From positions 49,683,097 through 49,747,096 of the forward strand of contig CM070584.1 of NCBI GenBank assembly GCA_036346355.1: 64,000 nt of DNA, given 5' to 3'. This document shows positions 1-11,213 of this stretch, in pieces. This DNA comes from Rhipidocladum racemiflorum (taxonomy: Eukaryota; Streptophyta; Magnoliopsida; Poales; Poaceae). Numbering within the stretch: position 1 is the stretch's first letter; every line of letters starts with the position of its first letter. The position numbers were made by a program, and so were the translations under genes. The notes below the pieces were generated by a model. The model had not been told where the DNA came from. It worked only from the letters and a program-made list of their open reading frames with translations, and did not search any database.

Positions 1-550
1 GGAACTACCACGTACATAGGGCTGTTCGAAACCGGTTTTTACGTACCAACCAGCCTAACCCGGCGGAGGAGAGCGCCGGAGCGGTGGTCGTGGCGAGATG
101 GTCACGGATGTTTACCTCCCGTTTTTCTTAACCGGTTGAAGATCAGTTTGGACACCCCTACTGCACGGAGTTGGAAGGTACGTGATACCCTTCAAAAATT
201 GCATAGATGGAACCATTTCTCGGGTAGGGTAGAAGACTTCTCAGACTTATTGACGACGAGCGATAGAACTTCATTGTAGTCTAATCGTTGTCAGACACCG
301 TAGAAATCGTGGCTTTCGAACATGTTGTTGACCATTCTTAAACGTGCTCGATCTGTCTTCCAAAATTTTGTGGCTCCGCCAACAATGCCCGCCGCTATAG
401 CGTGGTTTCTCATGCTGAAAGTTCGTGTCCGTGCAAAGAAACTAAAAAAAACAGTAGCTTCTTCGAGGAATGGATCAACCAGACCGTCCAAGGATATATA
501 AGAAATAAATTTTAAAGTATTTACTAACTAGAACCGTGTAAGTCCAAGAA
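1..550. other. No gene recognised at left edge
   Basis: I see no coding pattern, repeat structure or splice-joined exon series here. Short open frames are present on both strands but resemble no family I know. The stretch is of ordinary base composition and may be intergenic. Confidence 0.4.
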
Positions 551-1290
551 GATGGATCGTTATCCTGCGTCGAATCACCGGCGACTGCCGTTGCATCATG
601 CCCTTCCGTCTATCCGGACCCTGCGACCTGGGTCGCGCCCGGCTGACGGGCGCCGGCACCATCAGCCATCGGCCCATCAGGCGTGCCCGCCCCCGCGCAA
701 ACCTCAGGTGATACGCAACGCACGCACCGCGCGATCGACCAGGCCAACAACCGGCAGCCGAATCGTATCCATCCGTCGCGCCATACCGTCCGACGCCCGA
801 GAGCGCACGCAGCAGCACAGCACCGCGGGCCGGCACGCGGCACAGTGACGAGTGGTCGCGGCGCGGACGGACGCGCGCCCGCCCGGTGGGCTGAGGCAGC
901 GAGTGGAACGCGCGATCTCAAATCTAGGCGTGTACGTACCTTCCTAGAGATGGGAGGCGAGATCCCACGCCCACGCCGTGACGGGTCGCGCGGGGGGCCG
1001 GGGGGGCCCTACCGCGGCGCCGGGCCCTATAAGGATCCGAGATCGCCGCGCGGACGGGCCCGGTCACGTGCGGTGCGACCCAGCGCGCCGAGCTTGCTTT
1101 GGCTGTGTGCTGTTTCGGCGGTGTTGGGCGCGGCGGGCGACACGTAGGGGGACGGGAGGCGGATGGTGACGAGTCGGGCGCGTATTGGAGGCCGTGGCTG
1201 CGTGCCGCATGCCTAGGATCCGATGCCTGGCGCTGACCGGGCAGTTGGCTCCGTGCTTCGTTCGTCTCTAGGGGTATGGACTGTAGTTCA
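551..1290. other. GC-rich island, possible promoter or exon remnant
   Basis: About 740 bp of strongly GC- and CpG-rich sequence lie between AT-rich flanks. A TATAAGG motif near 1028 is followed by GC-rich sequence with a CACGTG core near 1065, which would fit a plant core promoter reading to the right. I could not find a convincing coding exon downstream. Overlapping open frames on both strands are what GC-rich sequence gives by chance. It could be a promoter and first exon of a gene now lost, or part of a transposon. Confidence 0.3.
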
Positions 1291-3749
1291 CCATTTTTGC
1301 TGATTTTTTTGTTGGGGTTTATGGACTGTAGCTGTGCGTGTTTGGGCAATTTTCGGCCGACCAAGGGTGTATTTGGTTGTTTGTACTAAGTAGTATATGT
1401 ATGAGATGATTAAAAAAAAGTTATTCGTGTGATTGATTGTTTAAGTAGAATCATCTCATCCTCATTAGTGATATACAAATTTGAAGAATATTGATGCTAA
1501 ACTATTTCATTCACTCAAAATTGCGATGCGTTCTCGCTTGTTTAATTAATACGGAGCTGTTTGGCCCGCCTCAATGGAACACGAGAATTTCTCGCTGTCT
1601 CTGCGGTAAATGACTCGTTTTGTACCTAGAATTTACGTGAAATCCTTACATTACATTACGTAGAGGGACGTAGCTAGTTATCTGTATTTTAACCGTGCAC
1701 AGTGGACACGACTGTACATCGGTACATGTCGTCTGTGTGCCTCCAGAGCAGCGAGGAAAGCTGAGTAGGAGTAGCATGGTTTTGAGCTGACGAGGTGACT
1801 GGAACCCATGCATGTGTCTGTCACGTGATGGTACAACCTTTACATGCCGGTTCCACTGCACCATGTTTAAGAATAGTTGATAGAATGATGTGCTATCCAT
1901 GCGTGATAACGAAGAATAGAGTCTGTAATTTCATCTCGGTAGTAACGTCCTTGTGCACCGCTGTGCGCTAGCAATATAGCATAGCTCGCATACAATACAA
2001 GGGGTCTTACTTTACGGTTTCCTTTCCATTTATCATGTTGGAAATGTTTTTTTTCCCTCCACCTTTTAAGATTTCTACTTCGATAAGAAAACCTTTTTAT
2101 GTTTTTTGGAGAAATTTTGCACACTGCTATTTCCAAAGGTTTCAGAGATTAAAGTCTGGACGCTTGAATTAGTGTAAAATAAATATCACCCACTTCAAGT
2201 ACGTTTGCGGTACGTAGCTCGGTACTGTGCTGAGAGAACTGGTACTTTTTGTACCACACGGAGGGAAAGCTGCGTTTGCATGAGCTGAAATCGTGTTGGT
2301 CCGTGGTTTGCTGCGAAGATATATGTCCGGGAATTAGATTCTTGTCATACCGGCCGTGTCGATGAGACACCACCAATCCTGTACTGTACGTCTTGAAACA
2401 ATCTCGCATGTGTAAAGTCATTTGGCTTCTGTAAAAGCCTGGATCCTTCCAAATTGCACACCCTGACCCCTTGACAGTTGCACAACTGTCCAAGCGTAAT
2501 TAACACACGCAGATGTCACGTACAACGATCAGCATGCATGAGTCCATAAAACTGGGTCAGGAAGAGGAAGGGAGAAAACAAGTCGAAGGGAAAACCAAAG
2601 GAAGAGGCGTGCGTACATAATTGACTGTGCCGTCTCTGGTGCTCATCAGGATTCAGGCCACCAATCAAAAGGCTGTTGCGAAACAAGAAAACAAAAGAAT
2701 CTGATCTCGAGGAAACAACTAGAAACAAAAAACAGTTTCCGAAGAGGACAGGCAGGAACGAAAACGCAACACACTGCTCAAGGAGAAAAAACGCTAATTG
2801 GCCTCGATCCTCTTCTTTTTTCTGAAGAAATCTCTCTTCTTTCCTTTTGCCCTTGAGCCTGTCATCGCCTATCGCTACCCGACCGGCCTTCGCCTGGGCG
2901 TCTCAGCGACCGATGTAAAATGTATTGGTCCCTCGCTGTGCGAAGTTCAACTTGCTCGCCGGCCGGCATGTGATTTGCTATGAGCCTATGGCAACCATAT
3001 CCGGCAGAAAAGTGATTACAAGTTGCAACTGCACTTTTCTTTCTTGGCATCTCTTGGTGATTTCTCACACGTCTGGATCCCTTGCTGAAAAATAATTCGT
3101 CCAGCATTTTGAGTTTTTGACAACAAGCTTTATTCAGATGGTAGTTTTTCAGATAGATCAAATCAAAGGCTACCAGATCGACAAGATATATATATACATA
3201 ACCAAAGGCGTGCCATATTGCCAAGACAAGGAAGATATATGAACCTGCAGTTCAAAAGCACTTCCCTGGTGAAGATATATGTAAGCTTTCAGTTTAAACA
3301 TTCTATATAGTGCAAGCTGTCGCCTGTCGGTTATAACTTATAACACATCAGGTTATCAGCCCTTCATCCGTCCACAGTAGCATAGCTTCACCGACACAAA
3401 TCAAGAGTGTTAGGTTTAAGATATCTTCTGCAAAGAGCTATCTGTCATCAAAAAGCTTACATGGATACTTCAGCACAAAGTTACAGCTACATGAGTTATA
3501 TCGTTAGGTACCCCTTGCTTTTGGGAAAGCGGTGATGCAGAACATTGGTGAGCCTCGCATTTTTGGGGGCAACATGGGCCAGCCACCCTGCGCGTCCTTG
3601 GGAGAACAGGTCACGTCAGATTGGATGGCCCAAGGATTGCATCGCCCACTTGGCCCATAGATCGGAAGGCACACTTTGCTCGGTAGGCTCCATGGAGATT
3701 TGGAAGGCCCTACAGTGCTCCTGGCAAAATTCCTTGTTATCCTTGGTGT
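1291..3749. other. AT-rich intergenic sequence without a recognised gene
   Basis: I see no gene here. At about 1370-1480 the sequence resembles the start of the repeat at 3752 (both have a TGTATTTGGTTG or TGTGTTTGGTTG motif, then a palindrome-like TACTAAGTAGTA or TACCAAGTGGTA), suggesting a shared small transposon family. The rest is unremarkable. Confidence 0.35.
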
Positions 3750-3880
3750 CCTATGGATGTGTTTGGTTGCATGTACCAAGTGGTACATGTATGATATGGT
3801 TTAAGAAAAAAAGTCATCAATGTGTTTGGTTGCTTGAATGGAACCATCCCATCCTGGCCTAAACCAATTATTGCTTTTTC

Positions 3881-4130
3881 AAAAATAATCAACCAAAAAT
3901 AAAAATATCAAAAATAGATGCCAGTCGCCCGAGTATGGGGTGATCGCCCCATACTCGGGCGACAGGGACCTGAATGTAAAAAGTTTTTTTCGGTGTTTTT
4001 GGACTTTATCTTCAAATGAATAAAAAATAGTTCAAACGATGTCAAAAAAATTTGAAATTTTTTTCGATCGCCCCATACTCGGGCGACGGGCACCCATTTT
4101 TGCTATTTTTATTTTCGGTTGATTATTTTT
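3881..4130. mobile_element. Foldback MITE with a 17-bp perfect GC hairpin
   Basis: About 42 bp at the left end (3881-3922, AT-rich, containing AATAATCAACC) recurs inverted at 4088-4130. Next to the left arm is a perfect stem: GTCGCCCGAGTATGGGG (3924-3940), a six-base loop, and its exact complement (3947-3963). A third copy of the complement lies at 4071-4087, so the 3924 arm could also pair across the whole element. There is no coding capacity. The structure would give a stable hairpin RNA if transcribed. I do not recognise the family. Confidence 0.6.
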
Positions 4131-4387
4131 GAAAAAAAGATTTTAAATAAATATTAAATAAAGAAAAATTCTCGACCCAGCAGGTTTGGGATTTGAATCC
4201 CACTCAACGTTGTTTTTATAGATTTTGTATAAAAAGCTCTATGCTTCAAGAAAAAAACGCTAGGCGGGTATTCGATCCTGTGAGCTAGGCTCCAATACAT
4301 TTCATAACAAAATGTTATAAGCATAGAAGGTGCTTGCAGTCGCAGGTCTCAGCATTGAAAAGTTTTCGCCTTGGAAAGAATGAGCTG

Positions 4388-4456
4388 CCTCTGGGAGTCG
4401 AACCAACCGACCTCATACATGCTCTTTGTACGCTCTAACCAAGTGAGCTATAGTCG
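4388..4456 (-). pseudogene. tRNA-like relic with intact A and B boxes
   Basis: On the minus strand a tRNA-like order can be read: a D-arm GCTC...GAGC, an anticodon-like stem-loop, and a T-arm. The A box TAGCTCACTTGG (4439-4450) and B box GGTTCGACTCC (4394-4404) match Pol III internal promoter consensus. The acceptor ends do not pair and position 33 of the anticodon loop is not T, so it is not a working tRNA. Nearby B-box-like motifs occur at about 4190-4203 and 4264-4276. It may be a tRNA pseudogene or the head of a tRNA-derived SINE. Confidence 0.4.
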
Positions 4457-4849
4457 GTTTTGTGTTTTTATTGTAAATGCTTATATGTGTTCCTTACAAA
4501 GTGGTATTGCAGTTACCAAAAAAAGGGTGCCAGATCCGCTCCAAACCAAATAAAATCTAGTCCAAACGACGTAAAATTCGACCAAAATATTCAAAATCTT
4601 AGTGAAATTTTTGAAATTACTGTAGTAATTTGATTTTTTTTTTATCCCGTCAGGATTACAAATCTAGGAGGGGCTGAAATCCAAAATTTCGTCGGGATCT
4701 TGATCCTTAACGCCAAGCCAAGACCCCTTCTTTCTCTTGTGAACGACAGAGACCAAAATCCTTTCAACTAGCTGAATGACGCACGATCAGTCACGAAAGC
4801 TGTGTGCAAGCTTTTGCCAGTTCTAGGATTCGGCTGGCTGGTATGTTCT

Positions 4850-6600
4850 ACTAGGCCGTAAGCGCGGCGCAGACTGCGCGCGTGAACGAAAAATAATTTT
4901 GCGTTTTTTTTCTAAAGAAAAAATAGATCTAGACGTTTTTTTTAAAAAATTTATAGGGTCTCGAAACCTTAAAAATCGCGCTAGGGAAAATGTACACGGT
5001 GCACGCCGCGTGCGTGAACTCAAAATGATTTTGCGTTTTTTTCAGGTGAAAAAATAATTTTTCGGAGGAAAAATAGATCTAACCATATATTTTAAATGCG
5101 CACAGCGCGCACGTGAACGAAAAATAACTCTGTTTTTTTCGGAGAAAAAGTAGACTTACACGTATTTTCCAAATTTTTGGAGGCTCAAGAAACCTCATAC
5201 ACTGAGTCGAAAAAAAAATACGATTTTCGTTTTTTTTCGGAAGAAAAATAGATCTAGACGTATTTTTAAATGCGCACGCCGCGCACGTGAACGAAAAATA
5301 ACTCTACATTTTTTCCGAAGAAAAAGTAGACAGACGTATTTTTCAAATTTTTGGAGGCTCGAGAAACCCTAGAGACCGAGCCAGGAACAAAGCACACATC
5401 TTTCTGTTCACGAAAAAAAAAATCGTGGAAAAATGGAGAAAAGACCTGGATGTAAAAAGCGGGGGCATATTTGTTATACTTTTGGACCTGATCGTTATCC
5501 CGAAAAAGTAGAAAAGAGCTCGCTCGCGATTCGCATTTAACGGGAGCTTCTTTTCGTAAAACGGCAAACGAGGGACCTAAATGCAAACCGGGAAAAAAAT
5601 TCTTCCCCTCACAAAAAATCGCGAAGGATCTATTCGTAAATTCGCAGGGACCTATACGTAATTCGAAAAAACAGGAGGGCTTTTCTGCAAAATGGCTCCC
5701 GAACGCGTGGTGGAGCTCTTGGCGCTCCTTTCCTCCGAACTTTAATACCGAAGGACTAGGACGTAAGCGCGGCGCACGCTGCACGCTTGAACGGAAAATA
5801 ATTTTGCGTTTTTTTCCGGAGAAAAAAATAGATCTATACGTATTTTAAAAAATTTTGTAGGCTCACGAAGCTTTAGAGACCGCGCTAGGGAAAAAGTATG
5901 CGGCCCACGCCGCGCGTGAACGGAAAATAATTTTGCATTTTTTTCCGAAGAAAAAATAGATCTAGACATATTTTTAAATGCGCATGCCGCGCGTGAACGA
6001 AAAATAACTCTGCGTTTTTTCGGAGAAAAAGTAGGCATAGACGTATTTTCTAAATTTTTGGAGACTCGAGAAACCTTAGAAACCGTACCATAAAAAAAAT
6101 ACGTTTTTGCATTTTTTTCTGGGGAAAAAATAGATCTATACGTTTTTTTAAATGCGCACGCCGTGCGCGTGAACGAAAAATAACTCTGCGTTTTTTTTTC
6201 GGAGAAAATGTAGACCTAGATGTATTTTTCGAATTTTGGAGGCTAGTGAAACCTTAGAGATCGAGCCGGGGAAAAGGTATACATCTTTCTGTTGACGAAA
6301 ATATTTTTCCCGGAGAAAACTGAGAAAGGACCTAGATGTAAAAATCGTGGATCTGTTCGCATTTTTTTTTTGACCTGATCGCTATCCTGAATAATTAGAA
6401 AAGGGCTCGCTCGCGATTTGTATTTAACGGGAGTTTTTTTTCCGGAAAATTAACGAACGAGGGACCTAAACGCAATATCAGCGCGATTTTCTTCTCCTCG
6501 CAGAAAATTGCAAATAGACCTATTCGTAAATTTGCAGGAATCTATTTGCGATTCGAAGCAATAGAGAGAGTTTTTCGTGAAATTACCAGGGGGTGACGGG
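4850..6600. repeat. Diverged tandem array with GC-palindrome and oligo-T units
   Basis: Units of roughly 100-170 bp repeat the pattern: a GC motif such as GCGCACGCCGCGC, then GTGAACGAAAAATAA, then a T-run, then GGAGAAAAA and TAGATCTAGACG. Copies begin near 4860, 5000, 5097, 5270, 5765, 5903, 5980 and 6145. A second module containing GGGACCTAAA and a later CCTATTCGTAA occurs at 5550-5700 and 6455-6600. The same family reappears at 21715-22470. No coding capacity is evident. The minus-strand open frames arise from the repeat and are not genes. Confidence 0.65.
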
Positions 6601-6948
6601 GGGCGCTCTGCGGCTGGGAATCCTCCCTAGGTAATATTTTGTGCCACTTGTGTCCTTGCCACGATACAACAATGGAAAGAGCCAAAAAGGAATGAAGTGC
6701 TATAGGGAGCATCTCGTGCTGCAAACCTGTGCACTGGGATTTGGCTGGCTCCAAGTTAATCATGGGCCTTTGGATTTCGGCCCTTTCGTGTCTGTCTACA
6801 CAGTATGGTTTTCTCCCCATCTCTATACGCGCCGGAAGACGAGCAATCCTGTTTTTCCAATTATTATCAGTGATGTTAAACGAAGTGCCTGTTGAGTGTT
6901 GACTTTACAGGACATGAGATGTTAAAAAAGCAATAATTGGTTTAGGCC

Positions 6949-7575
6949 CATCTAATCATCCTCGTGGTCGTGGGACCTTCGAAAGACGCTATTAGGGAAT
7001 CCAACTGCAACATGATGCAATCTTGGAAGAAGGTCCCAGTGAGTTAGCACCCACAAACCACAATAGAGTGGTGATTGCAGCATGATGCAATCTTGGTGGA
7101 TATTTTAGGTGGCGTTTTGTTGGGTGGATGAAAGTGGATAGGGTATGGTCATCTAGAGATTTAGAGTCATCTAGTTGTTTGGATGAGTGAATGGATGAGA
7201 TATGGTCATCTAGATTTTTGGAATATTCTCTCAAGATGCTGGATAGAGCTATAAAAAAACGCCGGACATGCTAATTTAGTTTGTTGTATGAAAAGGCGTA
7301 CTCGGTCAAATTTTATCCGAAAATTCAAATTTTATCAGAAAATTCATTTTTCGATAAAATTTTATCTAAACGTTTAAATTTTGTCCAAAAATTTCAAGTT
7401 GAAATTCGAAACCTTGATTACAACTAGCCCATCCATCCTCATCCATTCAACTAAATAAAAAATTAGCTCATCCTATCTATTTCCATCCATCCAACAAAAA
7501 AAAAAAATCTATTCCTATCCGCCCAATCAAACAGTTATTCAACCTCATTCGTACAACTAAACGCACCCATAGCGT
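6949..7575. repeat. AT-rich repeat with internal duplications
   Basis: The motif GCATGATGCAATCTTGG or close variants occur at about 7010 and 7080, and TATGGTCATCTAGA occurs at about 7145 and 7202. The right end (7555-7575), read in reverse, begins CTATGGGTGCGTTTAGTTG. This resembles CTATGGATGTGTTTGGTTG at 3749, in opposite orientation. The two could be terminal inverted repeats of a larger element. I find no target duplication, so this is tentative. Confidence 0.35.
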
Positions 7576-8147
7576 CGCACTCGAACATGATACGGACTAA
7601 TCACATAACCACACGATCTTGATGTTGAGTTGAGCCGCTGCAGCAACGACGGAACGTACACCGGCGCCACTACATCGTGCCAACCGTATCAGTGGCATGC
7701 GTGCGCGGCCTACAGGGCTTGCTGTTGCCGTGTCGATGTCGAATTAACAGAGCCTGGAATGCTTCTCTGATCCGTAACAAATTAACAAGCCAATTTTTTT
7801 CTTTTCTAATTATTATTTTCCAGTTTTATAAATTAATCGAATTTCCCGCGCAACTGCCCGGTTGATACCCCACGATACATTTATATTTGAAATAGAGTTT
7901 TATTTGTTATGCAAACTCTAAAGGTTATGATCGAAAATATTGATGTATCTTATGACAGTATATATATATTTGGTTAGTCTGTATCGTTTCTTTGATTAAT
8001 ATGCGAATTTCTAGCCTAATACAGACGCATGTTATATATCTTGTCACCGTTAAAATGTTTGGCTCCTAGCTAGGTCATTCCAGACTGGTACAGCAGTTAT
8101 GGGAAGAAGAATCGGAGAAGAATGTATATGTCGCGTTTGATTTACAA
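7576..8147. other. Intergenic stretch without recognised feature
   Basis: AT-rich sequence with short TA repeats near 7960. I see no gene or repeat structure. Confidence 0.35.
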
Positions 8148-8390
8148 CTAGTTACATGCCCGTGCGTTGCTACGAAAAACAAAATTGATAACGAAAAATA
8201 AAGATTAAAAAAAAATTATTTCACAAGATCAAACATCTATCTTTAACGCTTTGTTTCTTGCGAAAGCTGGCTAATTAAAGCAACGCTTCGTTTCTTGCGT
8301 AGGGCAATTAAGTAGGGCAATTAAGCAGGCAATTAATGACGTGGGAAGAACGTACCACTGCCACCAAGTGCTGCTTTAGAATAGTAGAGA
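8148..8390 (-). mobile_element. Small non-autonomous Helitron, complete
   Basis: Read on the minus strand it begins TCTCTACTATTCTAAAG (8390 downwards) and ends in GCAACGCACGGGCATGTAA then CTAG (8151-8148). These fit the maize/rice Helitron terminal consensus (5' TC with TCTMTAYTA-type start, 3' GCACG...CTAG). The flanks are A before the 5' end and T after CTAG, the expected A/T host site. It is 243 bp with no coding capacity, so it would have depended on an autonomous Helitron. An inverted relative lies at 13706-13910. Confidence 0.8.
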
Positions 8391-9668
8391 TTCGTGCTTG
8401 AGCCGTACGTATCTGCTCTGTAAGAAGGTGCCACATGATCTTAGCGTCCAAGCATCCCATTACATCGTAAGGTGCGACTGATATAAGTTGGGTTGTGTCG
8501 TCAGCCCGGCGAAATTCCATTACATCATCTTGCATTGCAATTCACTGGGATTAATTCCGAAGGCCTGAAAATGCATGCATGTGAACTTGTCCAGTTGACG
8601 TTCCCCGGCCAAAAGAACATTCAGAGATCATCACGTCGCACACGATTCGATCGGCCAGTATGTATAAACAGCTAATATCGTGGCAGCAATTAATGCTTGG
8701 GAGAATCAATATCCCCTTTAATTTTGGGTGCCGGTGCGCGCTAGCTAGCGCCGAAACAAAATTAAGGCATCAATTCCGAACAGATATCGGGCCAGATCGA
8801 CGATCCGCACGGCATGATATCTTAATTATGATCACCTGCGCTAAGGAAATGCTTGCTCAATATATATCTCTTCTTACTTTGCCTTAATTCCCAGGAACAA
8901 TTCCGAATTCTGGTTCGATCTCGTTCACGTGGTGAATCTCTACAAGTTGCTCCCTATGTTAGTTGTAGATCGGTTGCTTAGTTTGCTGCTGATTGATTCG
9001 CCTGGTGCTGCAGATGCAAAATGCGTTAGCTAGGGATTGTGTTGGCTAGCTGCTGCATGCTAATGAGGTTCTGTCCATGCGTGCATACGATACATCAGAT
9101 TATAATATTGCCACCATCTAGGAGCTTGCATGCACTTCACTCTTGGGCATAATAATATATACTTCCCCAGCCGTAGCGCTGCTAGCGCATGCATGCATGC
9201 TGCCCCGGTTCGCCATCAACCTTAGCTATCTCACCTTGTTAATTTGCTACATTTGATCGCCACGCGCAATAGGGGGAAAAATTAAAAAGAAAATAAGCAC
9301 CTTCGGTGTGAAATGGAGAAACGAAAGATGAAGATTAGAAGAGGTGTGAGAAAAAAAAAAAAAATCCAATAGGATGAGCCCCAATTCAAGCTCCAACAAA
9401 CGTGATCAGATCTGCGATAATCCAGGTCGAACACACTATTTCACAGTGACCTCCGCATGGCTGCACGTCGGTTTCAGTTCGTATGAATTGAACACCTTTG
9501 TAAGCGCAGCTTCTTCGTAAGCTTGTTTTCCAAGTTGCAACCCGGGTAGGACATGTCCTCCTCATCAAAGATCTTTCCTTTCATTGGGGGGGTCCAAAAG
9601 ATAATTGGCGACATTCTTACCAGCAGCAAAAGCAGGTCCCACGGTACTAAATGCAATTCGTTGTCTTA
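8391..9668. other. Intergenic stretch without recognised gene
   Basis: No exon series, RNA gene or repeat is recognised. A GCATGCATGC run occurs near 9187-9200 and an A-run near 9350-9364. Short open frames look random. Confidence 0.35.
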
Positions 9669-9956
9669 GAGCATCTCCAAGAGGGGCCCTAAATATGACC
9701 CTAACTTGAATTATAGGGCTTTTAGGGGAAAAGATCAACTCCAACAAGGACCCTAAATTGTTAAAATTTATCAAATTGTTTTAGGGCCTATGGGAGAGTA
9801 GCTATATTTAGCAACTTTGTGATTGAGCCCTATCTTCATTGAGTTTTAGGGCCTAATTGCTGGAGTGAATATTTCATTGTAGCCCTAAATCTAATTAGTT
9901 GGGGTCCTAAATTAAAATTTAAGGCTCATTTTTAGGGCCCTCTCTTGGAGATGCTC
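9669..9956. mobile_element. Tourist-type MITE
   Basis: The 288-bp sequence begins GAGCATCTCCAAGAG and ends CTCTTGGAGATGCTC, a long inverted repeat whose similarity continues inward (GGGGCCCTAAA against TTTAGGGCCC). The flanks are TTA on the left and TAA on the right. Such GAGCATCTCC ends with three-base TTA/TAA sites are usual for grass Tourist/PIF-Harbinger MITEs. It is non-coding and rich in GGGCCCTA motifs. Confidence 0.7.
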
Positions 9957-11213
9957 TAACAGCAAGTTGGTTTCGCCATCTCTTTCGCAAAATTCCCTCG
10001 GATACGCAGCCATTTGAAAACTGTATGTATATCTTGTGCAACCGACGGGTTCCCTGTAGCAGGAATTAAGATATCTGGTCTGGTTGTGTTTGCCGTTTAC
10101 TCAAAGGCATGGCTTGGCCCTTTTAATTAATTTCTGAACCGTTTGATCCGAGCTAGAACATGATTCTCAATTATTTTCTCTTTATTGATTCTCTTGTATA
10201 ATAGGGTGTTATATTTTGCACCAACACCCTCTGAGGTAGTTTTAGAATTTTCCCACTAAAACTAAGAGTCCGTTATATCTCAACAAGATTTTCACTTTTT
10301 TATTTGAGAAGGATCTCTCTCCTCTTCTTTAACATGCCTTGCGATTAATCTAAAAAAAACTCAAAGTAGACATAGACATGCACAAAAAAAAAAAAAATCC
10401 TTTTGTACCGTAAGTGTTATTGCAAATCAGTCGATATATACCCGGGCGTATGTTTTATCATTTATATGTGCATGCATGATGCTTGATATATATAAACACA
10501 CGCGCGTGTAGGGTGCACTATAGGCAGCCAAGTAGGAAGTCATCACTTTTCTAGCCTTTTCTGATACTTTTTTTTTTTGACAAATCTGATCCCCTTTCGA
10601 ATGCATTTGTAAACATATCCCTATCCCTCATCATGGAAACGCCGATAGATAACATGTATCACCTACCGCTATGCCGCACCGCGAAAGCACCTACTAAGCT
10701 CACATGACTTAGTAGCTTCGGTGGCTTCTCGAGCTCTAGGAGCCCAGTATGTGCTTCCATTGTGTGCAAGCATGGCAGGTGATACGTGTTGTCTGCCAAC
10801 GCTTCCATGGTCAGGGATAACGCTATTTTTATAATTGTGCTTGAAAGATGAACGGATTTGTAAAAAAACATTTACCATAGAACTAGAAAAACAATGATTG
10901 CGAAGAGCGGGAGATCTTCACTGTTATTTATATGGGAGGGATGTATGCTGAGAAAGTTAGATCCGACCATGTAAAAGAAAACAATTTACATTTTGCATTT
11001 CTTTGGGAGCACCATTAGTAACTTAATACAATTCCATAGGAATTAATTCAATCCATCAATTTATTTGTTATATATTATTAAAGGAAAGGCAAAAAAGCCA
11101 CAACATTTGCTCCGAGGGCTAGAAATTCCCACATTAATTAGAGAAAAAAGAGAAAGATTTAGCCATTCATTTGGCGGGCCCAAATTATAACGGCTTATAT
11201 TAAAAGAAAGAGT
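9957..11213. other. Intergenic stretch without recognised gene
   Basis: AT-rich sequence with an A-run near 10385 and a T-run near 10570. The motif TTATATATTATTAAAGG near 11069 resembles a Helitron 5' end on the plus strand, but no matching 3' end is seen. No gene is recognised. Confidence 0.3.

Larger units (their letters stand above)
3856..6949. mobile_element. Composite element bounded by a perfect 24-bp inverted repeat
   Basis: The 24-bp motif starting GGCCTAAACCAATTATTG (3856-3879) is found perfectly inverted at 6925-6948, about 3 kb away. Inside are the foldback hairpin element, the tRNA-like relic and the oligo-T tandem arrays, all described separately. Sequence outside the perfect repeat (3752-3855 and 6949-7000) is also weakly inverted. 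I see no transposase frame. It may be a non-autonomous foldback transposon or two separate copies of a MITE end. Target duplications are not evident, so the class is unassigned. Confidence 0.45.

Noticed and set aside
528..1364. Long overlapping open frames on both strands in GC-rich DNA
   Set aside because: Several frames are open at once, none shows a family motif or splice-joined partner, and Arg/Pro/Ala-rich composition is what GC-rich sequence gives by chance.
3924..3963. Perfect hairpin as a transcription terminator
   Set aside because: This is plant nuclear DNA with no gene ending there. The hairpin is part of a foldback element.
4388..4456. Functional tRNA gene
   Set aside because: The acceptor stem does not pair and the anticodon loop lacks the invariant T.
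5266..6038. Minus-strand frames of 98-172 codons
   Set aside because: They follow the tandem repeat units and are Phe/Lys/Arg-rich from T-runs, so they are not genes.
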